Shown here: positions 1-8,388 of the stretch, in pieces | Numbering within the stretch: position 1 is the stretch's first letter | Layout: every line of letters starts with the position of its first letter | Notes under the pieces: generated by a model | Told to the model about the DNA's origin: nothing | Databases searched by the model: none | The model's input: the letters and a program-made list of their open reading frames with translations, nothing else | Program-made: the position numbers and the translations under genes | Assembly: GCA_963759175.1 (NCBI GenBank) | Contig: CAVWXP010000007.1 | Span: 359,310-423,309 of the forward strand | Source: SZUA-442 sp963759175 | GTDB taxonomy: Bacteria; Actinomycetota; Acidimicrobiia; Spongiisociales; UBA5794 | Direction of reading: 5' to 3' | DNA: 64,000 nt

Positions 1-1
1 C

Positions 2-217
2 ACGGAGCCGTACACCCTGATGGGACCCCAGCTGCCGCCATCCGGGCCCAACAACGCCACCCTCACCCCGGTGATCCAGCTCTACCAGGAGGGCTTCAAC
101 CGCTTCAACCAGGGATATGCCAGCGCCATCGCCTGGGTGCTGTTCATCCTGATCTTCTCGGTGACCATCCTCAACTTCTGGCGTCAACGTCGAGCTGAAC
201 AAGAGGGGATCGGATAG
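2..217 (+). CDS. Sugar ABC transporter permease, C-terminal fragment (MalF type)
   Basis: The gene enters from the left edge of the window, so only about 71 residues are visible. What remains is a last periplasmic stretch, one clear membrane helix (Ile/Val/Leu/Phe-rich, ending NFWRQRR) and a short charged tail, which is how MalF-type permeases of carbohydrate ABC importers end. The stop is two bases before the ATG of a MalG-type permease, so the two are probably the paired membrane subunits of one importer. The galactose genes downstream suggest an alpha-galactoside or galactose-containing substrate. The binding protein and the upstream part of the operon are outside the window. The assignment rests mainly on context, because the EAA loop is not visible. 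Confidence 0.7.
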   Translation, partial: TEPYTLMGPQLPPSGPNNATLTPVIQLYQEGFNRFNQGYASAIAWVLFILIFSVTILNFWRQRRAEQEGIG

Positions 218-219
218 CC

Positions 220-1470
220 ATGACAGATCTCGACTCCCGCATCAGCCAGGACGCCAAGGACGAAGCCAAGCGTCTGTCCCGAAAGTCACGCAGGCGCAAG
301 TACCTGGGATGGGCAGGCATCTACCTCATCCTCGGATTCTTCGCCATGGCGATGATCTTCCCCTTCATCTACATGTTCTTCACGGCGCTGAAGGAATCCT
401 CCGACGTGTTCCGCTACCCGCCCCGGGTACTCCCCTACGAAGCGAGCACCACCGAGGTCGACGGCGAGCAGCTGCCGCTGTTCGTGATCGAGTCTGCCGA
501 CGGTGAGGAACGGACGATGGTGCTCGTCGAATCCGGCGTCGAGGCTGGGTTGTTCGCACCCGAATCCGACCTCGAGGCGACGGTCGCCGTTCCCCTCGAG
601 TTCGCCACCGACACCGGACGCACGGTCACGGTCGATGGCGAGGTCCTCGGCATCTGGACGGTCACCTACGGAGGGGAGAGCGCCGATCTCGTGCTCTTGC
701 GCGGGACCGCCGTGGGCCGGTTCGCCGACCCCGACGACCCATCGATCGTCGGATATGCCATCGTGCGGACAGCTGAACCGGCCGAGCAACTGACCGCCAA
801 GTGGTCGAACTTCAGCGAGGTCCTCGACATCCGCGACTTCGACAAAGCGATCACCAACACCGTCCTCGTGACTGTCCTCGTCGTGACAGGCAGCCTGTTC
901 ACGTCGATCATGGGTGGCTACGCCTTTGCCCGCATGAAGTTCCCCGGTCGCGACCAGCTCTTCGTCGGCTACCTCGGTTCGATCATGATCCCGTTCATCG
1001 TGTTGATCATTCCGTTGTTCCAGATCGTCGTGACCCTCAACTGGAACAACACGCTCGCCGGGCTCGTGTGGCCCTTCATCTACACCGCCTACGGGACGTT
1101 CCTGATGCGCCAGTTCTTCGTCTCGATCCCCAAGGACCTCGAGGAGGCCGCATACATCGACGGCGCATCCCGATGGCGCATCCTCTGGACGATCTTCGTC
1201 CCGCTCTCGTGGCCGGCCATCGCCACCCTTGCGACCTTCCAGTTCCTGTACGCGTGGAACTCGTTCATCTGGCCCCTGGTGGTCATCGATGCCGGCAACA
1301 CCGAGTCCTTCGTCCTCACACTGGCCTTGTCGATCCTGGGTGGTCAAGGCGCCGATCAACCCCAGCTGATCTTCGCCGGCGTTGCGCTCGCCGTCGTCAT
1401 CCCGCTCCTCGTGTTCGTCAGCGCACAGCGCTACTTCGTCGAGAACGTGGCATCGAGTGGGATCAAGTGA
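220..1470 (+). CDS. Sugar ABC transporter permease, MalG type, with large extracytoplasmic insertion
   Basis: Second membrane subunit of a carbohydrate ABC importer. The first helix is at about residues 31-54. The C-terminal half (about 200-416) carries the remaining helices and a canonical EAA coupling loop, EEAAYIDGASRWRIL followed by PLSWP, which docks on the ATPase. At 416 residues it is about 120-130 longer than ordinary MalG proteins. The excess lies between helix 1 (ending near ALKESSDVFRYPP) and KWSNFSEVL, and is a beta-rich, acidic stretch that should face the outside. Its position recalls the P2 loop of MalF, but here it sits in the MalG-like subunit. Start at ATG 220, two bases after the upstream permease stop. 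Confidence 0.9.
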   Translation: MTDLDSRISQDAKDEAKRLSRKSRRRKYLGWAGIYLILGFFAMAMIFPFIYMFFTALKESSDVFRYPPRVLPYEASTTEVDGEQLPLFVIESADGEERTMVLVESGVEAGLFAPESDLEATVAVPLEFATDTGRTVTVDGEVLGIWTVTYGGESADLVLLRGTAVGRFADPDDPSIVGYAIVRTAEPAEQLTAKWSNFSEVLDIRDFDKAITNTVLVTVLVVTGSLFTSIMGGYAFARMKFPGRDQLFVGYLGSIMIPFIVLIIPLFQIVVTLNWNNTLAGLVWPFIYTAYGTFLMRQFFVSIPKDLEEAAYIDGASRWRILWTIFVPLSWPAIATLATFQFLYAWNSFIWPLVVIDAGNTESFVLTLALSILGGQGADQPQLIFAGVALAVVIPLLVFVSAQRYFVENVASSGIK

Positions 1471-1471
1471 C

Positions 1472-2914
1472 GTGCCCATCTCACCGTTGACGGTACGGAC
1501 CGTGCGTTCGGCCGAGCCGACCGTCCATGTCGGGGGCATCGAGCGCTTCTACCGACACGGATGGCACTCGTGGTCACCCACGGGGTGGGTGGACCCGCTG
1601 GTTCCCATCCTCCCCATACCCGACGAGGGCAGGCGCCTCGGGCACGATGACCCACGTCATGCCTTCGATACCACCGTGAGCGGCAGCGGCGTCGGGATAG
1701 CCATCGATGCATCCGGCTCCGCCACCCTGCTCGGCGCACTTGCACCCGACGGGCGGGTGAGGCCGGTCGGCCCCGAGCTCATCGGCTCGAGCGAGCAACG
1801 CGAGATCGACTGGTTGATCGCCAAAGGAACGGTCGATGACATCCTGGGGGCCTACGCAACCGCCCTGGGAGAGCATCTCGGGCGGAGGCCCCGCCGCACG
1901 ATGCGCGTGTGGTGCTCGTGGTACTCGCACTACGAAGGTGTCTCCGAACAGGCAATCCTCGATGCCGTCGCTGCCGTGGACGGCCACGAGATCGACGTCG
2001 TCCAGATCGACGACGGATGGGAACAGGCCATCGGCGACTGGGTCCCCAACGACGACTTCCCCGCTGGAATGGGGAAGCTCGCCGACGTCATTCGTGCATC
2101 GGGCCGAACGGCCGGCCTGTGGCTCGCCCCTTTCATCGCCCGATCCAACGCTCGCCTCGTCGAGGAGCGTCCCGAGCTCCTGCTTCGCGACGCCGATGGC
2201 GCACCGGTGGTCGCCGGCATCAACTGGGGCGGTCCGTACTACAGCCTCGACCCGACCTCGGGCGCGACCCAGGACTTCGTGCACGACATGATCACCAAGG
2301 CGCGTTCGTGGGGGTTCGACTACCTGAAGCTGGACTTCCTGTATGCCGCCGCCTTCCCCGGACGCCATGTCGAGCCAATGGGCCCGGAGGCTGCATACCG
2401 GATCGGTGTCGAGGCCATCCGGGAGGCAGCGGGCGACGACTGCTACCTGCTGGCATGCGGCGCACCGGTGATCGCCTCGATCGGTGTGTTCGATGGGATC
2501 CGCATCGGCCCCGATGTCGCCGAGTTCTGGGAGGAGCCGACGCTCACCGCGATGGGTGACTTCTCCGGCCGTGGCGCTCGCAACGCGATCATCACATCGA
2601 GCGAACGTCTGTGGCTCAGGGACCTCATCGACGCCGATCCCGACGTCGCCTTCTTCGACCGGAGCGCGGTCGACCTCGACGAGGCCACCCTCGGGTCCCT
2701 CAGAGACCTCGCTGCCATCACCGGCTTCGTCGGTACGTCCGACCGCCTGGAGCTCCTCACGCACGAGGAATCCGATGAGCTCGACGCCCTCCTTGCCGAT
2801 GAAGCCACCGTGAACCACGAGTCCCTCCTGCGATGGCGGATCGACGGGAGGATCACCGACTTCGGGTGGGTACGCCGTTCGGCAACGGCGGTCCCAACCG
2901 GGAGGATGCCATGA
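1472..2914 (+). CDS. Alpha-galactosidase (GH36-like), compact form
   Basis: Predicted to hydrolyse alpha-galactosides to galactose, feeding GalK and GalT encoded next. The TIM-barrel signatures of GH36 are visible: WCSWYSHY, a VVQIDDGWE strand, LWLAPF, YLKLDFLY with the nucleophile Asp, and RIGPDV with the likely acid/base Asp. About 480 residues is short for GH36: the N-terminal beta-sandwich is reduced to roughly 130 residues. No signal peptide is visible, so it probably acts in the cytoplasm on imported substrate. The GTG at 1472, one base after the permease stop, is chosen as start because upstream codons in this frame lie inside the permease gene. The stop overlaps the galT ATG (ATGA). 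Confidence 0.9.
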   Translation: MPISPLTVRTVRSAEPTVHVGGIERFYRHGWHSWSPTGWVDPLVPILPIPDEGRRLGHDDPRHAFDTTVSGSGVGIAIDASGSATLLGALAPDGRVRPVGPELIGSSEQREIDWLIAKGTVDDILGAYATALGEHLGRRPRRTMRVWCSWYSHYEGVSEQAILDAVAAVDGHEIDVVQIDDGWEQAIGDWVPNDDFPAGMGKLADVIRASGRTAGLWLAPFIARSNARLVEERPELLLRDADGAPVVAGINWGGPYYSLDPTSGATQDFVHDMITKARSWGFDYLKLDFLYAAAFPGRHVEPMGPEAAYRIGVEAIREAAGDDCYLLACGAPVIASIGVFDGIRIGPDVAEFWEEPTLTAMGDFSGRGARNAIITSSERLWLRDLIDADPDVAFFDRSAVDLDEATLGSLRDLAAITGFVGTSDRLELLTHEESDELDALLADEATVNHESLLRWRIDGRITDFGWVRRSATAVPTGRMP

Positions 2915-3969
2915 CCACACCGACACCGTTCGACGGACCGCACCGGAGGTTCAATCCCCTCACCGGTGAGTGGGTCCTCGTCTCGGCACAGCGCACGAGC
3001 CGCCCGTGGCAAGGCCAGACGGAGGACCCGACACCCGACGTCCGGCCATCCTTCGACCCCGAGTGCTACCTGTGTCCCGGCACCGAGCGCGCCGGGGGCG
3101 TTGTCAACGACACATACGACGGCACGTACGTCTTCACGAACGACTATCCGGCACTCGTCCCGGCCCTCGACACGCGACCAGCCATCGTCGACGGTCTCTT
3201 CACGGCGCAGGAGGAAGGTGGCACGTGTCGGGTCGTCTGCTTCTCCCCTCGCCACGACCTGACGCTGGCCGAGATGGACCTCCCCGACATCGAGCGCGTC
3301 ATCTCGGTGTGGGCGGATGAGACCCGTGAGCTGGGTGAGCACCACGCCTGGGTGCAGGTGTTCGAGAATCGGGGAAGTGCGATGGGCGCATCGAACCCCC
3401 ACCCCCACGGCCAGATATGGGCGACGTCGCACGTGCCGACACTCGTTGCGAACGAGGACCAGCACCAGCGCATCCACTTCGAGCAGACCGGCGAGGTCCT
3501 CCTGACGGCGTATGCCGATCAGGAACGGACTCGGGGGACGCGCACGATCGTCGAGAATGACGAGTGGCTGATCGTGGTGCCCTACTGGGCGCTCTGGCCG
3601 TTCGAGGCACTCATCATGCCCAAGCGGCGTACCGCACGGATCACCGATCTCGACGACGACCAGAGGTCGACGCTCGCCCACGCGCTCAGGGAGCTGCTGA
3701 TCCGATACGACAACCTGTTCCTGACACCGTTCCCGTACTCGATGGGCTGGCATGGGGCGCCATTCACCGATGACGCACACGACCACTGGCAGCTCCACGC
3801 CCACGTGTTCCCACCGCTGCTGCGCTCGGCCACCGTTCGCAAGTTCATGGTCGGGTACGAGCTGATGGCCGAGTCGCAGCGCGACCTCACACCGGAATCA
3901 GCGGCCAGCCGCCTCCGCGGGGTATCCGCTGAGCACTACCGCACACCGCTGCATGTCTCTGGCACCTGA
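2911..3969 (+). CDS. galT: Galactose-1-phosphate uridylyltransferase
   Basis: Leloir-pathway enzyme exchanging UMP between UDP-glucose and galactose-1-phosphate. The catalytic motif HPHGQIW (about residues 164-170) contains the His that carries the uridylyl group. The N-terminal zinc-site Cys pair is in ECYLCPG, and the C-terminal WQLHAHVFPPLLRS is the second HIT-like half with its metal-binding His residues. About 352 residues matches the family. The ATG at 2911 is preceded by GGGAGGA and overlaps the alpha-galactosidase stop, giving translational coupling. The 3' end overlaps galK by 17 bases. No galE or galM is visible in this window. Confidence 0.97.
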   Translation: MTTPTPFDGPHRRFNPLTGEWVLVSAQRTSRPWQGQTEDPTPDVRPSFDPECYLCPGTERAGGVVNDTYDGTYVFTNDYPALVPALDTRPAIVDGLFTAQEEGGTCRVVCFSPRHDLTLAEMDLPDIERVISVWADETRELGEHHAWVQVFENRGSAMGASNPHPHGQIWATSHVPTLVANEDQHQRIHFEQTGEVLLTAYADQERTRGTRTIVENDEWLIVVPYWALWPFEALIMPKRRTARITDLDDDQRSTLAHALRELLIRYDNLFLTPFPYSMGWHGAPFTDDAHDHWQLHAHVFPPLLRSATVRKFMVGYELMAESQRDLTPESAASRLRGVSAEHYRTPLHVSGT

Positions 3970-5095
3970 GCAACTCGCACGACAGCGATTCATCGATCGG
4001 TTCGGTCGCACCCCCGAGGGTGTCGCCATCGCACCGGGCCGGGTGAACCTCATCGGTGACCACACCGACTACAACGACGGGTTCGTCCTGCCGATGGCGA
4101 TCGATCGGTCGTTGGCGATCGCCTTCGGCCGAAGGGGTGACACCACGGTCGACGTGACGTCGGATCTCGGCGATGCGACCTTCGATCTCGACCCGGTCAT
4201 CCATGGCGAACCGCGGTGGTCCGAGTATGTGCGCGGGGTGGCCTCGGCGCTACCCGTTGGCCGGCAACGGCACGGGTGGGACGGTGCCATCGCCTCGGAC
4301 ATCCCCGCGGGCGCTGGCCTCTCGTCGTCGGCTGCGCTCGAGATCGCTTCCGCCCTCGTGTTCGAGCACGTGGGGAGGGGATCGGCGAGCACGATGGACA
4401 TCGTCCGTGCATCGCAACGAGCAGAGCGTGAGTGGGTCGGTATGGAGTGCGGCATCATGGACCAGATGAGCGTTGCGATGTCGCGTAGCGGTCATGCCCT
4501 CCTCATCGACTGCCGCACGCTCGAGCACACGATGGTCCCGGTTCCCGACACCATCGCGTTCGTCGTCCTCGACACATCGACCCGACGAGAGCTCGTGACG
4601 TCCGCCTACAACGAGCGTCGGGCTGCATGTGAACGGGTCGCCCGCCACTTGGGCGTTGCGGCCCTCCGTGATGTCGATGCCGCCGAGCTGGCAGCCGCCG
4701 AAGACGGCCTCGACCCCATCGACTTCCTCCGTGCCCGCCATGTGGTGACCGAGAACGCCAGGGTGCTCGAAGCCGCCCGTGCGCTCGAGGCTGGCGACGG
4801 GGAACGCCTGGGTTCGCTGATGGACGACAGCCACACCAGCCTCCGCGACGACTTTGCGTCGTCGAGCGACGCCCTCGACGCGATCGTCGAGGCGGCCCGG
4901 ATGGCGCCCGGTTGCCTGGGGGCACGTGTCACCGGGGCGGGGTTCGCCGGCTGTGCCGTTGCCGCGGTGCGGGCGGAAGACGTCGACGGATTCATCTCCC
5001 ACACGGCCGAGCGCTTCAGGAACGACACCGGCCTGATCGCGGACCTCCATCCCTGCCGACCCGGCGACGGCGCAGCGCTCAACCTCGCGGAGTAA
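3953..5095 (+). CDS. galK: Galactokinase
   Basis: GHMP kinase that phosphorylates galactose at C1 with ATP. The galactokinase signature GRVNLIGDHTDYNDGFVLPMA is at about residues 25-45, the GHMP ATP-binding motif PAGAGLSSSAALE at about 117-129, and the third motif GARVTGAGFAGCAVA near residue 326. At 380 residues it is typical. It starts inside the galT 3' end and is the last gene of the galactoside operon. Its stop is overlapped by the oppositely oriented EamA gene (17 bases), so the operon ends there in a convergent overlap. Confidence 0.97.
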   Translation: MSLAPEQLARQRFIDRFGRTPEGVAIAPGRVNLIGDHTDYNDGFVLPMAIDRSLAIAFGRRGDTTVDVTSDLGDATFDLDPVIHGEPRWSEYVRGVASALPVGRQRHGWDGAIASDIPAGAGLSSSAALEIASALVFEHVGRGSASTMDIVRASQRAEREWVGMECGIMDQMSVAMSRSGHALLIDCRTLEHTMVPVPDTIAFVVLDTSTRRELVTSAYNERRAACERVARHLGVAALRDVDAAELAAAEDGLDPIDFLRARHVVTENARVLEAARALEAGDGERLGSLMDDSHTSLRDDFASSSDALDAIVEAARMAPGCLGARVTGAGFAGCAVAAVRAEDVDGFISHTAERFRNDTGLIADLHPCRPGDGAALNLAE

Positions 5096-5981
5096 CCGCC
5101 CGCGTAGCGATGAACGCACCGACCAGAACGATCACGACACCCACGAGGGCGAGGGGGGCGACCGTCTCGTTGCGGAACGCCACACCGAGGATGATCGCCA
5201 CCACCGGGATGAGGTAGGTCGTCGTGGTCATGCGCGGGCCGCCCACCCTGCCGGCAAGGGTCGTCGCGAGCGCCCGAGCGAAACCCGTGCCGACCACACC
5301 GAGGATCACCACGGCCACGACGGCGCTTGCGGTGAACTCGGAGTCGGCGACGCCGAACGCAGCGAAGGGGGCGAGGAGCACGCTGGAGACGATCAGCGCC
5401 CACAGGATCACCGGTGTTGCTCCGTACTTCTGCTGCAGCGGGACGATGAGGTTCGAGTTGGTCGCATATCCGAGCGTTGCCAGGAACACGAGGGCGATAC
5501 CCACGGGGGTGGCGTCGGCGCCGGTGAGTGACGGGGCCGCCATGAGCACGATGCCCACGAATCCGATGGCGATGCCGATCACCTGCGCACGGCCCGGGAG
5601 AGCCCACAGGAACAGGCTGGCGATGACGAGCGTGAGGACGGGTGTGCCACCGGTGATCATCCCGGCGACGGCGGAGTCGAGCTCCGTCTCGGCCTGGGCG
5701 AACAACCATGCAGGTCCTGCGTTGCCGAGGATGGCGACGACCCCGATGCGTGCCCAGTCGGTCCGGTCGATGGCGATCCGCGCTTTGGGGAACAGGGCGA
5801 GCGCTGCAGCTCCGAGAGCGACCCTGCCGAACGCCACGACCGCGGGTGCGAGGAAGTCCACTCCGAGGGCGATCCACAGGAACGCCGACCCCCAGATGAC
5901 TCCGATGAGGAGGGTCAGGCCCCACTCGGAGGGACCGTAGGCCGCCGGTCGGGATCCGACGTTGGTGAGCGGGGTGGACAT
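5079..5981 (-). CDS. EamA/DMT-family transporter
   Basis: A drug/metabolite-type exporter of about 300 residues with ten predicted helices in two EamA repeats. The first repeat begins WGLTLLIGVIWGSAFLWI and the second around PVGIALVFLATLGYATNS. Both carry the small-residue-rich helices typical of the superfamily. The substrate cannot be told from sequence; related proteins export amino acids or other metabolites. An ATG exists 45 bases further upstream, but 5981 places the first helix at the usual distance from the N terminus. It is convergent with galK and overlaps it. A divergent MFS gene starts about 90 bases away. Confidence 0.9.
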   Translation of the reverse strand: MSTPLTNVGSRPAAYGPSEWGLTLLIGVIWGSAFLWIALGVDFLAPAVVAFGRVALGAAALALFPKARIAIDRTDWARIGVVAILGNAGPAWLFAQAETELDSAVAGMITGGTPVLTLVIASLFLWALPGRAQVIGIAIGFVGIVLMAAPSLTGADATPVGIALVFLATLGYATNSNLIVPLQQKYGATPVILWALIVSSVLLAPFAAFGVADSEFTASAVVAVVILGVVGTGFARALATTLAGRVGGPRMTTTTYLIPVVAIILGVAFRNETVAPLALVGVVIVLVGAFIATRAVTPRG

Positions 5982-6071
5982 CCGACCGACAGTAGCGCTG
6001 AGCCGCGACTCGAGCCCCCGGATCATCGACCATCACGATCGGGTCCCGGGCATCGACGTAGGCTCACCGCC

Positions 6072-7415
6072 ATGGTTCCCCCAACGACCATGCCGTCGGC
6101 TGCCCGCCAGCTTGTCCGCCGGTACTACACGTATGCCGGCATCTACACCCTCGCCGCCTCGATCATCTGGGGGATCAACACGCTGTTCCTGCTCGATGCG
6201 GGCCTGTCGGTGGCGGAGGTGTTCATAGCGAATGCCGCGTTCTCCGTCGGAACGGTGCTCTTCGAGATCCCCACCGGTGTCGTTGCGGACACGATCGGGC
6301 GTCGGGTGTCGTTCCTGTTGTCCCTCGTGGTCCTGGCCACCTCCACGCTCGGCTACGTCTGGCTCGCACAGGTGGGTGGAGGCGTGGTGGCGTTCTCCGC
6401 CGTGTCCGTGTTCATGGGTCTCGGGTTCACCTTCTACTCGGGGGCGATGGAGGCGTGGCTGGTCGATGGGGTCCGCTCGTTGGGTTTCGACGGTGGCCTC
6501 GACCGGATCTTCGCCCGCGCCCAGATCATCGGCGGTGCGTCCATGCTCATCGGGACCGTCGGCGGTGGCCTCCTGGGCCAGATCGACCTCGCCATCCCGT
6601 TCCTCGTTCGTGCAGGGCTCCTGTTCGTGCTCCTGGCCCTGGCGTGGGCCGGCATGCGCGACATCGGGTTCACCCCACGTCCGGTGACCCTGGCGACCCT
6701 CCCCGCCGAGGCCACAGCGATCGCCCGGACCGGGGTGACCGAGGGGTGGTCATCGCGACCGCTGCGTCTCATCATGATCGCCGGTGCACTCCAGAACGGC
6801 TTCTTCATGTGGGCCTGGTACGCATGGCAGCCCTACTTCCTCGAGCTGCTGGGCGATGACGCCGTGTGGGTCGCTGGTGTCGTCGCTGCGCTGCTGTCCA
6901 TTGCGCTCATGGCCGGCAACGCCCTGGTGTCAGTCGTCACGCGGTGGTCGAGTCGCCGAACGACCGTCCTGGTGGGGACAGCCGTCGTCTTCTCGCTCGC
7001 GTCGATCGGCGTCGGACTGGCGAACACGTTCGCGGTCGCCCTCGGCTTCCTGCTGGTGGTGGCTGTTGCCATGGGCATCACGATGCCGGTCCGCCAGACG
7101 TTCATCCACGGGATGGTCGCTTCCGAGCAGCGAGCCACGATCGTGTCGTTCGATTCGATGATCTCAGGCGTCGGCGCGGTGGGTGGCCAGAGCGGTCTCG
7201 GCGTGTTGTCGGGACGGGAGGGCTACTCGATCGCCTATGTCGTCGGTGGCGGTGTCGCCCTGCTCGCCGCACCCACGCTGTGGTTCGCACGCAGGTTGCG
7301 AGCCGATGCCGACTTCTTCGAGGGGCCCCAGGCCGTCCATGCCGACGGCTGCGCTCCCCAGGGCCTGCCCGCGATCGCCAGCGTCAGGGCGAGGCTCTCG
7401 GCGCGCCGCCGCTGA
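6072..7415 (+). CDS. MFS transporter
   Basis: About 447 residues with twelve predicted helices. The cytoplasmic loop 2-3 signature is visible near GVVADTIGRRVSFLLS, which resembles the MFS A motif G-x3-D-x2-GRR. The N-terminal RYYTYAGIYTLAASIIWGINTLFLLDAGLS resembles a family of uncharacterised actinobacterial MFS exporters. ATG 6072 and ATG 6090 are both possible starts; the first is used. It is transcribed away from the EamA gene, and no substrate-specific gene is adjacent. Substrate unknown. Confidence 0.88.
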   Translation: MVPPTTMPSAARQLVRRYYTYAGIYTLAASIIWGINTLFLLDAGLSVAEVFIANAAFSVGTVLFEIPTGVVADTIGRRVSFLLSLVVLATSTLGYVWLAQVGGGVVAFSAVSVFMGLGFTFYSGAMEAWLVDGVRSLGFDGGLDRIFARAQIIGGASMLIGTVGGGLLGQIDLAIPFLVRAGLLFVLLALAWAGMRDIGFTPRPVTLATLPAEATAIARTGVTEGWSSRPLRLIMIAGALQNGFFMWAWYAWQPYFLELLGDDAVWVAGVVAALLSIALMAGNALVSVVTRWSSRRTTVLVGTAVVFSLASIGVGLANTFAVALGFLLVVAVAMGITMPVRQTFIHGMVASEQRATIVSFDSMISGVGAVGGQSGLGVLSGREGYSIAYVVGGGVALLAAPTLWFARRLRADADFFEGPQAVHADGCAPQGLPAIASVRARLSARRR

Positions 7416-7457
7416 GGGGCGCTGCGCGCACGGCGCCACTCTGATAGCGTGCGATCC

Positions 7458-7739
7458 ATGGAGCAAGAGCAACGACACAAGGACCTGCGCCACCTGTTCG
7501 GGGCGGCGGCACGGAGCCATCACGCCGTCTACGGCGGTCCCAACGGCGGTTGGCCGCGCTGGTATGCCGAGTGGATGTACGGGCAGCTATTGCCGCTGAT
7601 CGATTCGGATCCCTCGGTCGACACCGTGGAAACGTGGCTCATCGAGGCTGACCGCAAGTACACGGAGGAAGCGCCGGAGGGATCGTGGCCGGGCCACTAC
7701 GCCGACTGGTTCCTCGTCTGGGACGCTGAATCCCTCTGA
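7458..7739 (+). CDS. Small hypothetical protein with two WPxxYAxW motifs
   Basis: A 93-residue soluble protein I cannot assign to a named family. The ATG at 7458 is used; an in-frame upstream codon lacks a better ribosome site. Two internal copies of a Trp/Tyr motif stand out: GGWPRWYAEWMYG near residue 31 and GSWPGHYADWFLV near the C terminus, spaced by an acidic helix (TWLIEADRKYTEEAPE). The repeat suggests a small domain with two equivalent aromatic patches. It lies alone between an MFS gene on the same strand and an RDD gene on the other. Confidence 0.65.
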   Translation: MEQEQRHKDLRHLFGAAARSHHAVYGGPNGGWPRWYAEWMYGQLLPLIDSDPSVDTVETWLIEADRKYTEEAPEGSWPGHYADWFLVWDAESL

Positions 7740-7794
7740 AGCGACGCAACCAGCGGAACCGGGGCTACGAGCCGAGGTAGCTGGCGTCCGGTAC

Positions 7795-8286
7795 TCAGCG
7801 GGTGCGGATCACCTTCGTGCCGCCTCCGAAGTCATCGTGCCATCCGACGTTCACCGGTGAACTCGATACGGTGACCGCGATGAGGATCGCTGCACCGAGC
7901 TGGGCGAGTCCACCGACGACCGGGACGATCCCGAGCGCGTACCAGAGGTTGCGCTTGAGGGCTTCCTCGACGGTCGGATGACCTCCATCGGGGCCGATCG
8001 TGCGCAAGCCGAGCGCCATCTTGCCGATCGTCTGACCCCGGGTGGATTCGAGGAGCGTGTAGTAGCCGATCGACAGCAGGGCGGACAGGGCAGCCGCAGT
8101 GATCGTGTTCACGCTGAAGCCGCCCACGGAGTCGGTCAGGCTCGTGTCACTGAAGAGCACCGGCAGGATCAGGAGGGAGAGGACGAACGACAACAGGAGC
8201 CCATCGATGAGGCGGGCGAAGAAGCGGACACCGAGGGTCGCCCCCACGATCTCGGACGGATCCTGATATCTCTCTGGCTCGATCAC
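7795..8286 (-). CDS. RDD family membrane protein
   Basis: About 163 residues with three to four hydrophobic segments. The RDD hallmark is present near the start (VRFFARLIDGLLLSF, with Arg-x2-Asp) and the second signature GQTIGKMALGLRTI follows helix 2. RDD proteins are small membrane proteins, some shown in other organisms to act in cation/proton exchange; the role here is unknown. A GTG at 8286 (MIEPERYQ) is chosen because the long upstream extension of this frame runs antisense through the ATP-grasp gene. It is divergent from that gene with about 100 bases between starts. Confidence 0.85.
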   Translation of the reverse strand: MIEPERYQDPSEIVGATLGVRFFARLIDGLLLSFVLSLLILPVLFSDTSLTDSVGGFSVNTITAAALSALLSIGYYTLLESTRGQTIGKMALGLRTIGPDGGHPTVEEALKRNLWYALGIVPVVGGLAQLGAAILIAVTVSSSPVNVGWHDDFGGGTKVIRTR

Positions 8287-8388
8287 GGCTGCTCCCCCAC
8301 GCTTGCGGTCCTCGCCACAGTACCCCGCTCGTACGACCTTCGGCAGGCAACGCATCGCACGGCCTGCGACGCGTGTAGGTTCCTCCCG

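Noticed and set aside
286..2926. Long antisense frames opposite the permease and alpha-galactosidase genes
   Set aside because: High-GC codon bias on the coding strand opens long frames on the other strand; their products are Arg/Glu/Asp-rich and lack any recognisable domain.
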